Origin: Alsobacter ponti
GTDB lineage: Bacteria; Pseudomonadota; Alphaproteobacteria; Rhizobiales; Beijerinckiaceae
Assembly: GCF_024294805.1 (NCBI RefSeq)
Contig: NZ_JANCLU010000005.1
Coordinates: 186,001-250,000, forward strand
Direction of reading: 5' to 3'
Length of the DNA stretch: 64,000 nt
Made by a program: the position numbers and the translations under genes. Below, piece after piece: positions 8,509-18,200 of the stretch; the stretch's first letter is position 1; each line of letters begins with the position of its first letter. The notes beneath the pieces were generated by a model that saw only the letters and a list, made by a program, of their open reading frames with translations, searched no databases and had not been told where the DNA came from.

Positions 8509-9303
8509 GTGATCCACGAACTCAACCATTTCGGCATCGTCGTCCGAGACCTCGAGGCCTCGCTCGCCTTCTACCAGGGGCTGATGGGCGCGAAGATCGT
8601 CTATCGCGGCTTCATCCCGCCGACGAAGACCGACGTCGTCTACCTGCAGATCGCCGGCGGCATGATCGAGCTGCTGCACCGGCCCGATCCGCCGGAGACG
8701 GAGACGTTCGGCATCACCCACATCGCCTTCATGACGGACGACCTCGACGCCGACTACGCCCGCCTCACCGGCCTCGGCTACAAGGGCCTCGTGGCGCCCA
8801 AGGTCGCCGGCTCCGGCGTCGGCCGGCTCGCCTTCTTCAGCGACCCGAACGGCGCGCGCGTCGAGCTGATCCAGCGCGACGTCAAGACGCGCGAGGGCAT
8901 TATCGACCACCCCGTCATCAAGTCGTTCGACCACTACTCCGTGCTCGCCAACGACCTCGACGGGGCGATGAAGCTCTACCGCGACGTGATGGGCATGTCA
9001 GTGCTGAAGACCATGGAGGTCCCCGCCACCCAACTCCAGATCGTCTACCTCAACTGGGACTACGACGTGCTGGAGCTGCTGCACCGGCCGACGCCGGACA
9101 CCACCGGGCCGATCTTCGGCCATTTCGCGCTGCGCGTGCCCAATGTCGACGAGGCGCTGCGCTACTTCGCGGACCACGGCGTGCCCGCCGAGCCCGGCAC
9201 GCCCAAGCCCGCCGGCACCGGGATCGGCCGCATCGGCCTCTTGCGCGACCCCGACGGCGTGAAGGTGGAGCTGGTGGACCGCGTCGACCTGCGCGATCTA
9301 TGA
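8509..9303 (+). CDS. VOC family protein (two glyoxalase/dioxygenase-like modules)
   Basis: A 264-residue protein with two tandem vicinal-oxygen-chelate modules, beginning IHELNHFGIVVRDLEAS and IKSFDHYSVLANDLDGA (about residue 141). Each module ends in a DP[ND]G segment (FFSDPNGARVELIQ and LLRDPDGVKVELVD), as in glyoxalase I and extradiol dioxygenase relatives. The start is GTG with GAAAGGA seven bases upstream. VOC enzymes act on diverse substrates, so its role in this sugar operon is unclear. Confidence 0.82.
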   Translation: MIHELNHFGIVVRDLEASLAFYQGLMGAKIVYRGFIPPTKTDVVYLQIAGGMIELLHRPDPPETETFGITHIAFMTDDLDADYARLTGLGYKGLVAPKVAGSGVGRLAFFSDPNGARVELIQRDVKTREGIIDHPVIKSFDHYSVLANDLDGAMKLYRDVMGMSVLKTMEVPATQLQIVYLNWDYDVLELLHRPTPDTTGPIFGHFALRVPNVDEALRYFADHGVPAEPGTPKPAGTGIGRIGLLRDPDGVKVELVDRVDLRDL

Positions 9304-9371
9304 CCTGCAATGGCCGCGTGTGCGACTTCGCGCGCGGCCTCAGCCATGAACGACACGACAAGGATTCCCGA

Positions 9372-10193
9372 ATGACCATCCCCCGGCTCGTCTTCAACGA
9401 CGGCCATTCCATCCCGCAACTCGGCTTCGGCGTGTGGCAGGTGCCCCCGCAAGACACCGCCCGCGCGGTGCGCGAGGCGCTCGCGGTCGGCTACCGCTCC
9501 ATCGACACCGCCGCCGGCTACGAGAACGAGGCCGGCGTCGGCGAGGCGGTGCGCGACAGCGGCCTGCGGCGCGACGAGATCTTCGTCACCACCAAGCTCA
9601 AGAGCACCGAGCACGGCTACGACAACGCGCTGCGCGCCTTCGACGCCAGCATGAACGAGCTCAAGCTGGAGCAGGTCGATCTTTATCTGATCCACTGGCC
9701 CAAGCCGCATCTCGGCCTCTATGTCGAGACGTGGAAGGCGTTCGTGCGCCTGCGCGAGGAAGGCCGCGCCATCTCCATCGGCGTGTCCAACTTCACCCCC
9801 GAGCACCTGGACCGCATCGTCGGGGAGACGGGCGTCGCCCCCGCGCTCAACCAGATCGAGCTGCACCCGCGCTTCCAGCAGCACGCTTTGCGAGAGGCCA
9901 ACGCCCGCCACGGCGTGCTCACCGAATCCTGGAGCCCGCTGGGCCGCGGCCGGCTGCACGAGAACGCGACGCTCGCCGAGATCGGAAGGCGGCACGGCAA
10001 GAGCTGGGCGCAGGTGGTGCTGCGGTGGCACATCGACAACGGGTTCATCGTCATCCCGCGCTCGGTGAACCCGGCGCGCGTGCGCGAGAACTTCGAGGTG
10101 TTCGACTTCCGCCTCGACGCCGACGACATGGCCCGCATCGCCGCCCTCGACGACCCCAACGGCCGCGTCGGCGGCGACCCGATGGCGCCGTAG
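9372..10193 (+). CDS. Aldo/keto reductase (2,5-diketo-D-gluconate reductase-like)
   Basis: A 273-residue AKR superfamily enzyme. The catalytic Asp and Tyr lie in SIDTAAGYENEAGVGEAV (about 43-60), the Lys in FVTTKLKS (about 75-82) and the His in LYLIHWPKP (about 104-112). IPRSVNPARVRENFEVFDF near the C-terminus is the NADPH-binding loop of the DkgA/B group. This group reduces keto-sugar acids and aldehydes, which fits the sugar-acid theme of the operon. It is the last gene of the operon, 68 bp after the VOC gene. Confidence 0.88.
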   Translation: MTIPRLVFNDGHSIPQLGFGVWQVPPQDTARAVREALAVGYRSIDTAAGYENEAGVGEAVRDSGLRRDEIFVTTKLKSTEHGYDNALRAFDASMNELKLEQVDLYLIHWPKPHLGLYVETWKAFVRLREEGRAISIGVSNFTPEHLDRIVGETGVAPALNQIELHPRFQQHALREANARHGVLTESWSPLGRGRLHENATLAEIGRRHGKSWAQVVLRWHIDNGFIVIPRSVNPARVRENFEVFDFRLDADDMARIAALDDPNGRVGGDPMAP

Positions 10194-10203
10194 CCGCGAG
10201 GCT

Positions 10204-10320
10204 GAAAAAGCCACAAAGCGCCGCTTCGCGGCAGCATTCATGCGCTAGACCCCGGATATGCCTCCGCTCACGCTCCGGCATTCCGGGGACGTGGGGCGGG
10301 CGGGAGCCCGCCCCTTTGGG
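10204..10320. repeat. Dispersed intergenic palindromic repeat, copy A
   Basis: This stretch between two convergent genes resembles 19275-19390. The two share an identical 21-mer core (10217-10237 and 19291-19311) and similar flanks, including CCGGAT, CTCCGCT and the following hairpin. Nothing in it looks like a protein. Confidence 0.6.
10293..10317 (+). terminator. Hairpin, possible terminator after the aldo/keto reductase
   Basis: The stem GGGGCGGGC/GCCCGCCCC around GGGA is followed by TTT. It sits between convergent genes and belongs to the same hairpin family as the array near 19.1 kb. The T-tract is short, so termination is only possible. Confidence 0.35.
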
Positions 10321-10332
10321 ACCCCCAGCGCC

Positions 10333-12138
10333 TCAGTAGGCGTCTTCCCAGCTGCGGGTGAGGCGAACGGCGGCGTTGATGAGGCCGACCATGGAGTAGG
10401 TCTGGGGGAAATTGCCCCACAGCTCGCCCGTCTCGTAGTCGGCGTCCTCCGAGAACAGGCCGAAGCTGTTGCGCTTCTCCAGGATGCGCTCGAACTGCGC
10501 CTTGGCCTCCTCGCGCCGGCCGATGGCGGCGAGCGCGTCAACATACCAGAAGCCGCAGATCATGAAGGCCGTGCTCATGTGGCCGAAATCGTCCTCCACG
10601 TCGTAGCGCAGCAGCAGGTCGCCGCGCGCCAGCTTCTGGCCGACGGCCTCGACCGTCGCGACGAAGCGCCGGTCGCGCGCCTCCACGAAGTTCAGCTCCT
10701 GCAAGAGCAGCAGCGTGGCGTCGAGGTCGGCGCCGTCGAAGGTCGACACGAACGTGCCGAGCGCCGGGTTGAAGGCTCGCGCCTCGATGACGGCGCGCTG
10801 GCGGTCGGCCTCGGCCTGCCACACCTCGCGGCGGTCCTCCCGGCCCATGACGGCGGCGACGCGGGCGAGCCTGTCGCAGGCGGCCCAGCACATCACCGCC
10901 GAGAAGGTGTGGACGCTGGCCTTGGTGCGCAGCTCCCAGGGCCCGGCGTCGGGCTGGTCGAACACCTTGGCGGCGCGCCGTCCGAGTCGTTCGAGATGGT
11001 CGAACAAGGCCGCCAGCCCGGGGCGGATGAGCCGCTTGTCGAAGAACACGTGCGCGCCCGCCAGCACGACCGCGCCGTAGACGTCGTTCTGCACCTGCGT
11101 GTAGGCGGCGTTGCCGACGCGCACCGGCCCCATGCCGCGATAGCCCGGCAGCGCCGGGGCGAAGCGCTCCTCCAGGTCCGCCTGCCGGGTGATGCCGAAC
11201 AGCGGGGGCAAGTCCTCCGACAGTCCGGCCGCCTCGGCGTCGTCGACGATGTTGGCGATGTAGGCCAGGTAGTCCTCCATCGTCCGCGTGGTGCCGAGCC
11301 GGTTCAGCGCCTGGATGACGAAATAGGCGTCGCGCAGCCAGCAATAGCGATAGTCCCAGTTGCGCGGCGTGCCGGGGGCCTCGGGCACGGAGGTGGTGAG
11401 CGCCGCGACGATGGCCCCCGTCTCCTCGTAGTTGCACAGCTTCAGCGTGATCGCGGCGCGGATCACCGCCTCCTGCCAGTCGAACGGCACGGAGAGCGAG
11501 CGCACCCAGTCCTGCCAGTAGCCGACCGTGTTCTCCAGGAACTGCCGCGCCGTCGCGTCGGTCTCTGACCGCAGCGGCTCGTCCTCGCCGAAGAAGAACG
11601 AGATCGGCCGGTCGACGACGAAGGGCGTGCCCTCCATGACGTAGGAGACCGACGCGTCGGTGGTGACGCGCAGCGTCTGGTGCGGGCCGACGAACCGCAG
11701 GTGATTGCTGCCGCGCGTGTGGTCGGGCGCGCGCGCGCCCCAGTCGAAGCGCGGGCGCAGCCGGATGCGCACGCGCGGGCGGCCGCGCAGCGGGCGCAGG
11801 CGGCGCACGATCTGCGGCGGGCGGAAGGTGCGGTCGTAATGGTTGAAGCGGGGCGCGAAGTCGGTGATCTCGAGCGCGCCCCCGCGCTCGTCCTGCATCA
11901 CCGAGACGAGCACGGCGGTATTCTCGACATAGGACTGCGTGCAACTGACCATGCCGTCCAGCTCGACGGTGAAGTCGCCGCCCATCGCCTCGGCCTGGGC
12001 CTCCTCGCCCGCCAGCAGGCGGCAGAACACCGGGTCGGCGTCGAAGCGCGGGAAGCAGGACCAGACGATGCGGGCCCGCCTGTCGATCAGCGCGGCGATG
12101 GTGCAGTTGCCGATGACGGCGAGGTCGAGCGAACTCAT
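10333..12138 (-). CDS. Glycoside hydrolase family 15 protein (glucoamylase/trehalase-like)
   Basis: A 601-residue GH15 protein with an N-terminal beta-sandwich (LAVIGNCTIAALIDRRARIV at 6-25, then WSCFPRFDADPVFCRL) and a C-terminal alpha/alpha barrel. Barrel marks are TPRNWDYRYCWLRDAYFV (about 262-279) and the near-terminal GLFSEDADYETGELWGNFPQ with its catalytic-type Glu. There is no signal peptide, so it is cytoplasmic. Its ATG overlaps the otsB stop. GH15 members include glucoamylases, glucodextranases and trehalases; the otsAB context makes trehalose or a maltooligosaccharide plausible. The activity is inferred. Confidence 0.85.
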   Translation of the reverse strand: MSSLDLAVIGNCTIAALIDRRARIVWSCFPRFDADPVFCRLLAGEEAQAEAMGGDFTVELDGMVSCTQSYVENTAVLVSVMQDERGGALEITDFAPRFNHYDRTFRPPQIVRRLRPLRGRPRVRIRLRPRFDWGARAPDHTRGSNHLRFVGPHQTLRVTTDASVSYVMEGTPFVVDRPISFFFGEDEPLRSETDATARQFLENTVGYWQDWVRSLSVPFDWQEAVIRAAITLKLCNYEETGAIVAALTTSVPEAPGTPRNWDYRYCWLRDAYFVIQALNRLGTTRTMEDYLAYIANIVDDAEAAGLSEDLPPLFGITRQADLEERFAPALPGYRGMGPVRVGNAAYTQVQNDVYGAVVLAGAHVFFDKRLIRPGLAALFDHLERLGRRAAKVFDQPDAGPWELRTKASVHTFSAVMCWAACDRLARVAAVMGREDRREVWQAEADRQRAVIEARAFNPALGTFVSTFDGADLDATLLLLQELNFVEARDRRFVATVEAVGQKLARGDLLLRYDVEDDFGHMSTAFMICGFWYVDALAAIGRREEAKAQFERILEKRNSFGLFSEDADYETGELWGNFPQTYSMVGLINAAVRLTRSWEDAY

Positions 12139-12914
12139 GAGCGGTCCTCTGGACGGTCCTCTTGGAACGGCGGCTCCCCGCCGGCCGCCCAGCGGCGCAG
12201 GCAGGCGAGCAGTGCGGCGGGATCGGCGATGCGGCGGCGCGCCCGGCTCTCACCCGGCCCGACGCGCACGGAGACGCCCCCCGCCGCGTCGACCTCGGCG
12301 AAGCCGTGCTCGTCGGTGACGTCGTCGCCGATGAAGATCGGGGTGCGCCCGGCATAGGGCCGGCGGGTCATGAGCCCGGCGATGGCCGCGCCCTTGCTGG
12401 CCCCGGCGGGCAGCAGCTCCAGCACCGACTTGCCCTCCTGCAGCCGCCAGCCCGGGCCCAGCAGCTCGGCCTCGCGCTGCATCATGATGCGCGCCATCTC
12501 CTCCCGCCGCGGAGCCAGCCGCCAGTGGACCGCGACGCTGCGGCCCTTGTCCTCCACCACGAGGCCGCCGGCCTCCGCCGCGCGCAGCCGCGACACCGAA
12601 TCGCGCAGCGCCGGCGCGGCCGGGCGCGCCCGCAGCCCCTCCCCGACCAGCCGCAGCTCGGCCCCATGCAGGCCCGCCACGTCGAAACGCTGGGGAGCGA
12701 GGAAGTCGTCGATGGCGGCGACCGGACGCCCGGTGACGATGGCCAGCGCGCCGTCCAGCCGCGCGCGCAGCCGCGCCAGCACGCCGGCCAGGTCCGGCGC
12801 GACCTCGACGGCGTCCGGCGTTGGCGCGATGGCGACCAGCGTACCGTCGAAATCGAGGAACAGCGCGGGCGGCGAGGTCCACGCGCCCGGTGGAGTGAGG
12901 TCGTCGTCAGGCAT
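12135..12914 (-). CDS. otsB: Trehalose-6-phosphate phosphatase
   Basis: HAD-superfamily phosphatase of 259 residues that releases trehalose from trehalose 6-phosphate. HAD motif I, FLDFDGTLVAIAPTPD, lies near residues 19-34, with the nucleophile Asp and general acid Asp present. TGRP (about 61-64) and GDDVTDEHGF (about 199-208) give motifs II and IV. The gene overlaps the otsA end by eight bases and the GH15 start by four, so the three form one transcription unit. Confidence 0.93.
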   Translation of the reverse strand: MPDDDLTPPGAWTSPPALFLDFDGTLVAIAPTPDAVEVAPDLAGVLARLRARLDGALAIVTGRPVAAIDDFLAPQRFDVAGLHGAELRLVGEGLRARPAAPALRDSVSRLRAAEAGGLVVEDKGRSVAVHWRLAPRREEMARIMMQREAELLGPGWRLQEGKSVLELLPAGASKGAAIAGLMTRRPYAGRTPIFIGDDVTDEHGFAEVDAAGGVSVRVGPGESRARRRIADPAALLACLRRWAAGGEPPFQEDRPEDRS

Positions 12915-14790
12915 CGGAGCTGGCGGCCGCTTCTGTCTCGCTGCGTTCGTTGAGCCGGGCGATGCGCTCGCGCTTGCGCAGCCGCGCCGCGTCGAGCAGC
13001 ATCTGGCCGGCCCAACGGTAGACGTTGCGGGCGCGCACCTGTTCCCGCATCAGGATCATGCGTTCGCGCTGCTCGTCGGCGGGCATGTCCAGCGCCCGCA
13101 GGATCGCCTCGCCCATCGCGTGGGTGTGATAGGGGTTGACGATGACCGCCTCGCCCAGCTCGCGCGAAGCCCCCGCGAAGGCGGAGAGCACCAGCACGCC
13201 CTGCTCGTCGTCGCGCGCCGCCACGAACTCCTTGGCGACGAGGTTCATGCCGTCGTGCAGGCTGGACACGATGCACAGGTCGGCGGCGCGAAACAGCTCG
13301 TAGACCTCGTTCGGCTCGTGGTGCTCGGCCACCAGCACGATGGGCCGATAGCCCTCGCCGCCGTGCCTGGAGTTGATCTCCTCGGCCAGCGCCAGCGCCT
13401 CGTCCTGCAATGCGCGGTAGCTGGCGAGCTTGCTGCGCGTCGGCGCGGCCACCTGCACCAGGGCGAAGCGGCCGACCCATTCGGGGTGCTCGGTGAGGAA
13501 GCTGTCGACCGCCTGCATGCGGTCGATGATGCCCTTGGTGTAGTCGAAGCGCTCGATGCCGACCGCGATGCGGATGTCGGACGGCAGGCCGAGCCGCTCG
13601 CGCACCGCCGCGCGGCATTCCGGCACCGGCTTCTGCCGCCGCAGCGCCGCCGGCGGCCAGGCGATCGAGATCGGATAGGGCCGCACGCGCGTCATGTCGC
13701 CGCCGTAGTAGACGGTCGAGGTCTCGCGCACGATGCGGCTCTCGACGAAGCGGTCGACCGCGTCGAGGAAGTTGCTGCAGTGGAACTGCGTGTGGAACCC
13801 GACGATCGAGCTGCCTAGCAGGCCCTCGATGATCTCCTCGCGGTGCGGGCAGATGCCGAAGGTCTCCGCGTTCGGCCACGGGATGTGCCAGAAGGTGATG
13901 ATGGTAGCGCGCGGCAGGCGCTGGCGGAGCAGGCGCGGCAGCAGCGCGAAATGGTAGTCCTGGATCAGGATGATCGGGTCCTCGCCGCGCGCCTCCTCGG
14001 CCACGGCGTCGGCGAACTTCTCGTTCACAGCCCGGTACATGGCCCAGTCGCTCTCGCGGAACACCGGGCGCACGAAGGCGATGTGGCAAAGCGGCCAGAG
14101 CCCCTCGTTGGCGAAGCCGTAGTAGTAGCCGTCCTGTTCCTCGTCCGAGAGCCAGACGCGGCGCAGCGTGTAGCTGGGGTCGTCCGGCGGAACCGCCACG
14201 CGATCGTGGGAGTCGACCGCCTCGCGGTCGGCCGTGCCGCTGCCGTGCGCCACCCAGGTGCCGCCGCAGGCGCGCACCACCGGTTCGAGCGCCGAGACGA
14301 GGCCGCTCGCCGGAATCTGCAGCGACACCTCGCCGTCACGCGCGCGGTTGTGGATGTAGGGCTCGCGGTTCGAGACGACGATGATCTCCGCCCCCGGCAA
14401 CTCGTTGGCGAGAGCCAGCGTCAGCGTCTCGGGCGTCCAGTCGATGTCGGCCGCCTCCATGCGCCGGCGCAGCGAGTCGAACTCGTCGAGCGCCTTCTGC
14501 ACGCCCTCCCCGAGCGCGCCCAGGGCGACGGGACGGGCCTCGGGGCGACCGGTGCGCAGGTCGTCGATGGCCTGGCGAACCGCCGCCATCCAGCGGCGCA
14601 TGACGTAGACGGCGGCGAGCCCGGCCAACGCCGCGCCGCCCATGGCGGTGGCGACGAGCCCCGCGACGCGCACGACGCGGGTGTCGGGAAGACCGTCAGG
14701 ATCGGCGAGCGCCAGCGGAAGCACGCCGAACACCGCCGCGACGACGAGGCTGCCGAGCACGAACACAACGAAGACGCGGATGGCGAAAAT
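12907..14790 (-). CDS. otsA: Membrane-anchored trehalose-6-phosphate synthase
   Basis: GT20 glycosyltransferase making trehalose 6-phosphate from a nucleotide-glucose and glucose 6-phosphate. The catalytic part begins at [15 protein letters not shown] (about residue 145) and includes [15 protein letters not shown] and [15 protein letters not shown]. An unusual N-terminal part precedes it: two hydrophobic segments (about 4-28 and 41-60), then a HAMP-like charged linker. No ATG, GTG or TTG lies between the upstream in-frame stop and a GTG at 14766, which has no SD in reach. An ATT at 14790 is preceded five bases away by GGAGG and is taken as start, giving 627 residues. The start is inferred; the function is firm. 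Confidence 0.85.
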   Translation of the reverse strand: MFAIRVFVVFVLGSLVVAAVFGVLPLALADPDGLPDTRVVRVAGLVATAMGGAALAGLAAVYVMRRWMAAVRQAIDDLRTGRPEARPVALGALGEGVQKALDEFDSLRRRMEAADIDWTPETLTLALANELPGAEIIVVSNREPYIHNRARDGEVSLQIPASGLVSALEPVVRACGGTWVAHGSGTADREAVDSHDRVAVPPDDPSYTLRRVWLSDEEQDGYYYGFANEGLWPLCHIAFVRPVFRESDWAMYRAVNEKFADAVAEEARGEDPIILIQDYHFALLPRLLRQRLPRATIITFWHIPWPNAETFGICPHREEIIEGLLGSSIVGFHTQFHCSNFLDAVDRFVESRIVRETSTVYYGGDMTRVRPYPISIAWPPAALRRQKPVPECRAAVRERLGLPSDIRIAVGIERFDYTKGIIDRMQAVDSFLTEHPEWVGRFALVQVAAPTRSKLASYRALQDEALALAEEINSRHGGEGYRPIVLVAEHHEPNEVYELFRAADLCIVSSLHDGMNLVAKEFVAARDDEQGVLVLSAFAGASRELGEAVIVNPYHTHAMGEAILRALDMPADEQRERMILMREQVRARNVYRWAGQMLLDAARLRKRERIARLNERSETEAAASSDA

Positions 14791-14800
14791 GGGTCCCTCC

Positions 14801-15249
14801 GGTGTCTGTCCAGGGGGATCTCGCGCCCGGCCCCGGCGGCCGCGCCGCGCGTCAGCGGCCCGCCGTCCGGACGGGCGGCAAGCTTCGACGACGGCCGACG
14901 CCCCCGTCGCTGCCGCGCTTCAGGAACGACCCAGCGCGCCGGAGGGTTCCATTCGACCGGGCGTGGGGCGGCGGCCACGGGCGGCGCAGGGGCCGCGGGA
15001 GGCCCGGGGCGAAGCGCGGCGATTTCGGCGCAGGCCTGCCTCCCCGGTCAACGCCCCGACGATCAGAAAGGAGCGGCGTTGAGGCGCGGCTTGGAGCCCC
15101 CGCCGGACCTCGGCGCAGGTCCGCCTCACCGGTCGGCGCGGGGCCCGACCGGAGAGAGAGACGCAGAAGCCGCGGGGGCGAACCCGCGCTTTATCGCAGT
15201 CCTTTCCGCGCGTTGCGGCGCGGACCTCACACTCTGAATCCGCTCCGCG
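14801..15249. other. 449-bp intergenic region without a recognisable gene
   Basis: This lies between the otsA ribosome-binding site and the dnaE stop. Short frames here have no family resemblance. It contains the imperfect direct repeat described separately and a CGCGGG/CCCGCG hairpin (15171-15188) without a T-tract. The otsA promoter must lie here, but no consensus box stands out. Confidence 0.6.
15025..15134. repeat. Imperfect direct repeat, 25-base units
   Basis: Two 25-base copies (15025-15049 and 15110-15134), both beginning TCGGCGCAGG and ending CCGGTC, differ at three positions and lie 85 bp apart. The function is unknown. Confidence 0.5.
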
Positions 15250-18200
15250 TCAGGCCAGCTCCACCGCCACGACGCCCGGCACCGCCTTCAGCGCGCCGGC
15301 GATCTGCGGGGTCGCCTTGAAGCGGCCGGGCAGCTTGATCTCGACCTCGCGCTGGCCGCCCTCGATCATCAGCACCAGCGCGACCTCGCCGTCGCCGCGC
15401 TCGCGCAGCCGCTCGGCGACGCTCGGCATCGGCCGCTCGTCGCGCATGAAGACGCGCATGAAGGCGGGCAGCTTGGCGGCTGCCTGGTCGAGCGGCTCGA
15501 CCGTGTTGACGCGCGCGCGCACGTCGTCGCCCTCGGCGGAGGCCTGCACCGTGAGCACCACGGCGCGGCCGGGCTCCAGCAGGTCGCGATAGGTGTTCAA
15601 CCCCTCCTGGAACAGGATGGCCTCGAAGTGGCCGCTCTGGTCGGACAGCGCCAGGATGCCCATCTTGTTGCCCGACTTGGTGCGCCGCTCCTGCCGGTCG
15701 AGGACGGTGGCGGCGACGCGCCCCATCGATGCGCCGGCCTTGACGGCGCGGGCGAAGTCGCTCCAGCGCTGCACGCGTAATTTGTCGAGCACCGCGCCGT
15801 ACTCGTCGAGCGGGTGGCCGGTGAGGAAGAAGCCGATCGCCTCGTACTCGCGCTGAAGGCGCTCGGACGGCAGCCAGGGCTGGAACGGCGGCACGCGCAG
15901 CTCCTCGACGCCGCCGCCGGCCCCGAAAATGTCGGCCTGCCCGGCCGCCTGCTCGTCCTGGGCGCGGTTGGCGAGCGCCATGATCGACTCCAGCGCCGCC
16001 ATGCAGCGGGCGCGGTCGGGCTCCAGCTCGTCGAGCGCCCCGGCCGAGATCAGGCTTTCCAGCGTGCGCTTGTTGACGAGGCGCGGGTTGAGCCGGCGGG
16101 CGAGGTCGGCGAGGTCGCGGAACGGCCCGTCGCGGCGCGCCGCCACGACGGCCTCCACCGCCTGCACGCCGACGCCCTTCACCGCCGCCAGCGCGTAGCG
16201 GATCGCCCCCTCATGGACGTCGAAGGCGACGCCCGAGCGGTTGATCGAGGGCGGCTCGACCTTGATGCCGAGGCGCTGCGCCTCGCGGCGGAATTCCGAC
16301 AGCTTGTCGGTGTTGGACATGTCCAGCGTCATCGACGCGGCCAGGAACTCCACCGGGTAGTTGGCCTTGAGATAGGCGGTCTGGTAGGCGACCAGCGCGT
16401 AGGCCGCGGCGTGCGACTTGTTGAAGCCGTAGTCGGCGAACTTGGCGAGCAGGTCGAAGATCGTGTCGGCCTGCTGGCGGTCGAGGCCGCCCTCCACCGC
16501 GCCGGTGACGAAGCGGACGCGCTGGGCGTCCATCTCGGCCTTGATCTTCTTGCCCATGGCGCGGCGCAGCAGGTCGGCCTCGCCGAGCGAGTAGCCGGAC
16601 AGGATCTGCGCGATCTGCATCACCTGTTCCTGGTAGATGATGACGCCCTGCGTCTCCTTCAGCACCGGCTCCAGCTTGGGGTGGAGGTAGTCGGCGTCCT
16701 CCAGCCCGTGCTTGCGCGCGCAATAGACCGGGATGTTGGCCATCGGGCCCGGGCGGTACAGCGCCACGAGGGCGATGATGTCCTCGAAGCGGTCGGCGCG
16801 CATTTCCACCAGCGCCTTGCGCATGCCCTGCGATTCCACCTGGAACACCGCCACCGTCTCGCCGCGCCCCAGCATCTCGTAGGTGCGCCGGTCGTCGAGC
16901 GGGATGGCCGAGAGGTCGATATGGATGTCGCGCAGTTTCAGGAGGTCGACCGCCGTCTTCAGCACGGTCAGCGTCTTGAGGCCGAGGAAGTCGAACTTCA
17001 CCAGGCCCGCCGGCTCCACCCATTTCATGTTGTACTGGGTGACCGGCATGTCGGACTTGGGGTCGCGGTAGAGCGGCACCAGCTCGTCGAGCGGGCGGTC
17101 GCCGATGACGATGCCGGCGGCATGCGTCGAGGCGTGGCGGTACAGCCCCTCCAGCTTCTGCGCGATTTCCAGCAGGCGCTGGACTACCGGGTCCTCGTCC
17201 GCCGCCGCCTTCAGGCGCGGCTCGCCCTCGATGGCCTGGGCCAGGGTGACGGGGTTGGCCGGGTTCTGCGGCACCAGCTTGGTCAGCTTGTCGACCTGCC
17301 CGTAGGGCATCTGCAGCACGCGGCCGACGTCGCGCAGCACGCCGCGCGCCAAGAGCGTGCCGAAGGTGATGATCTGCGCCACGCGGTCGCGCCCGTAGCG
17401 GCCCTGCACGTAGCGGATCACCTCCTCGCGCCGGTCCTGGCAGAAGTCGACGTCGAAGTCCGGCATCGACACGCGCTCGGGGTTGAGGAACCGCTCGAAC
17501 AGCAGCCCGAAACGCAGCGGGTCGAGGTCGGTGATGGTGGTGGCGTAGGCGACGAGCGAGCCCGCGCCCGAGCCGCGCCCCGGGCCGACGGGAATGTCGT
17601 GCGCCTTGGCCCACTTGATGAAGTCGGCGACGATCAGGAAGTAGCCCGGATACTTCATGCGCTCGATCACCGAGAGCTCGAAGTCGAGCCGCGCGCGGTA
17701 GTCGTCCTCGGTGAGGCCGGGCGCGACGCCGTGCGCCGCGATGCGCCGGGCGAGCCCCTCCTGCGCCTGACGGCGCAGCTCCGCCGCCTCTTCCGCCACC
17801 ACCAAGGCGGGGTCCTCGTGGTCGCCGGTGGTGAAGCGCGGCAGGATCGGCTTGCCGGTGCGCGGACGGTAGGCGCAGCGCAGCGCGATCTCGACCGTGT
17901 TGGCCGCCGCCTCGGGCAGGTCGGCGAAGAGCTGCGTCATCTCGGCGCGCGTCTTGAAGTCGTGGCGCGGGGTGACGCGCCGGCGCTCCTGGTCCGACAC
18001 CAGCCGCCCCTCGGCGATGGCGAGCAGCGCGTCGTGCGCGTCGTAGTCGTCCGGCTTGCCGAAGAACGGCTCGTTGGTCCCCACCAGCGGCAGGCGCATC
18101 CGGTAGGCCAGCTCGATCAGCTCGGGCTCGACGGCGCGCTCCTCGTCCGCCCCGTGGCGCTGGATCTCGACATAGAGACGCCCCGGGAAGGCGGCGGCGA

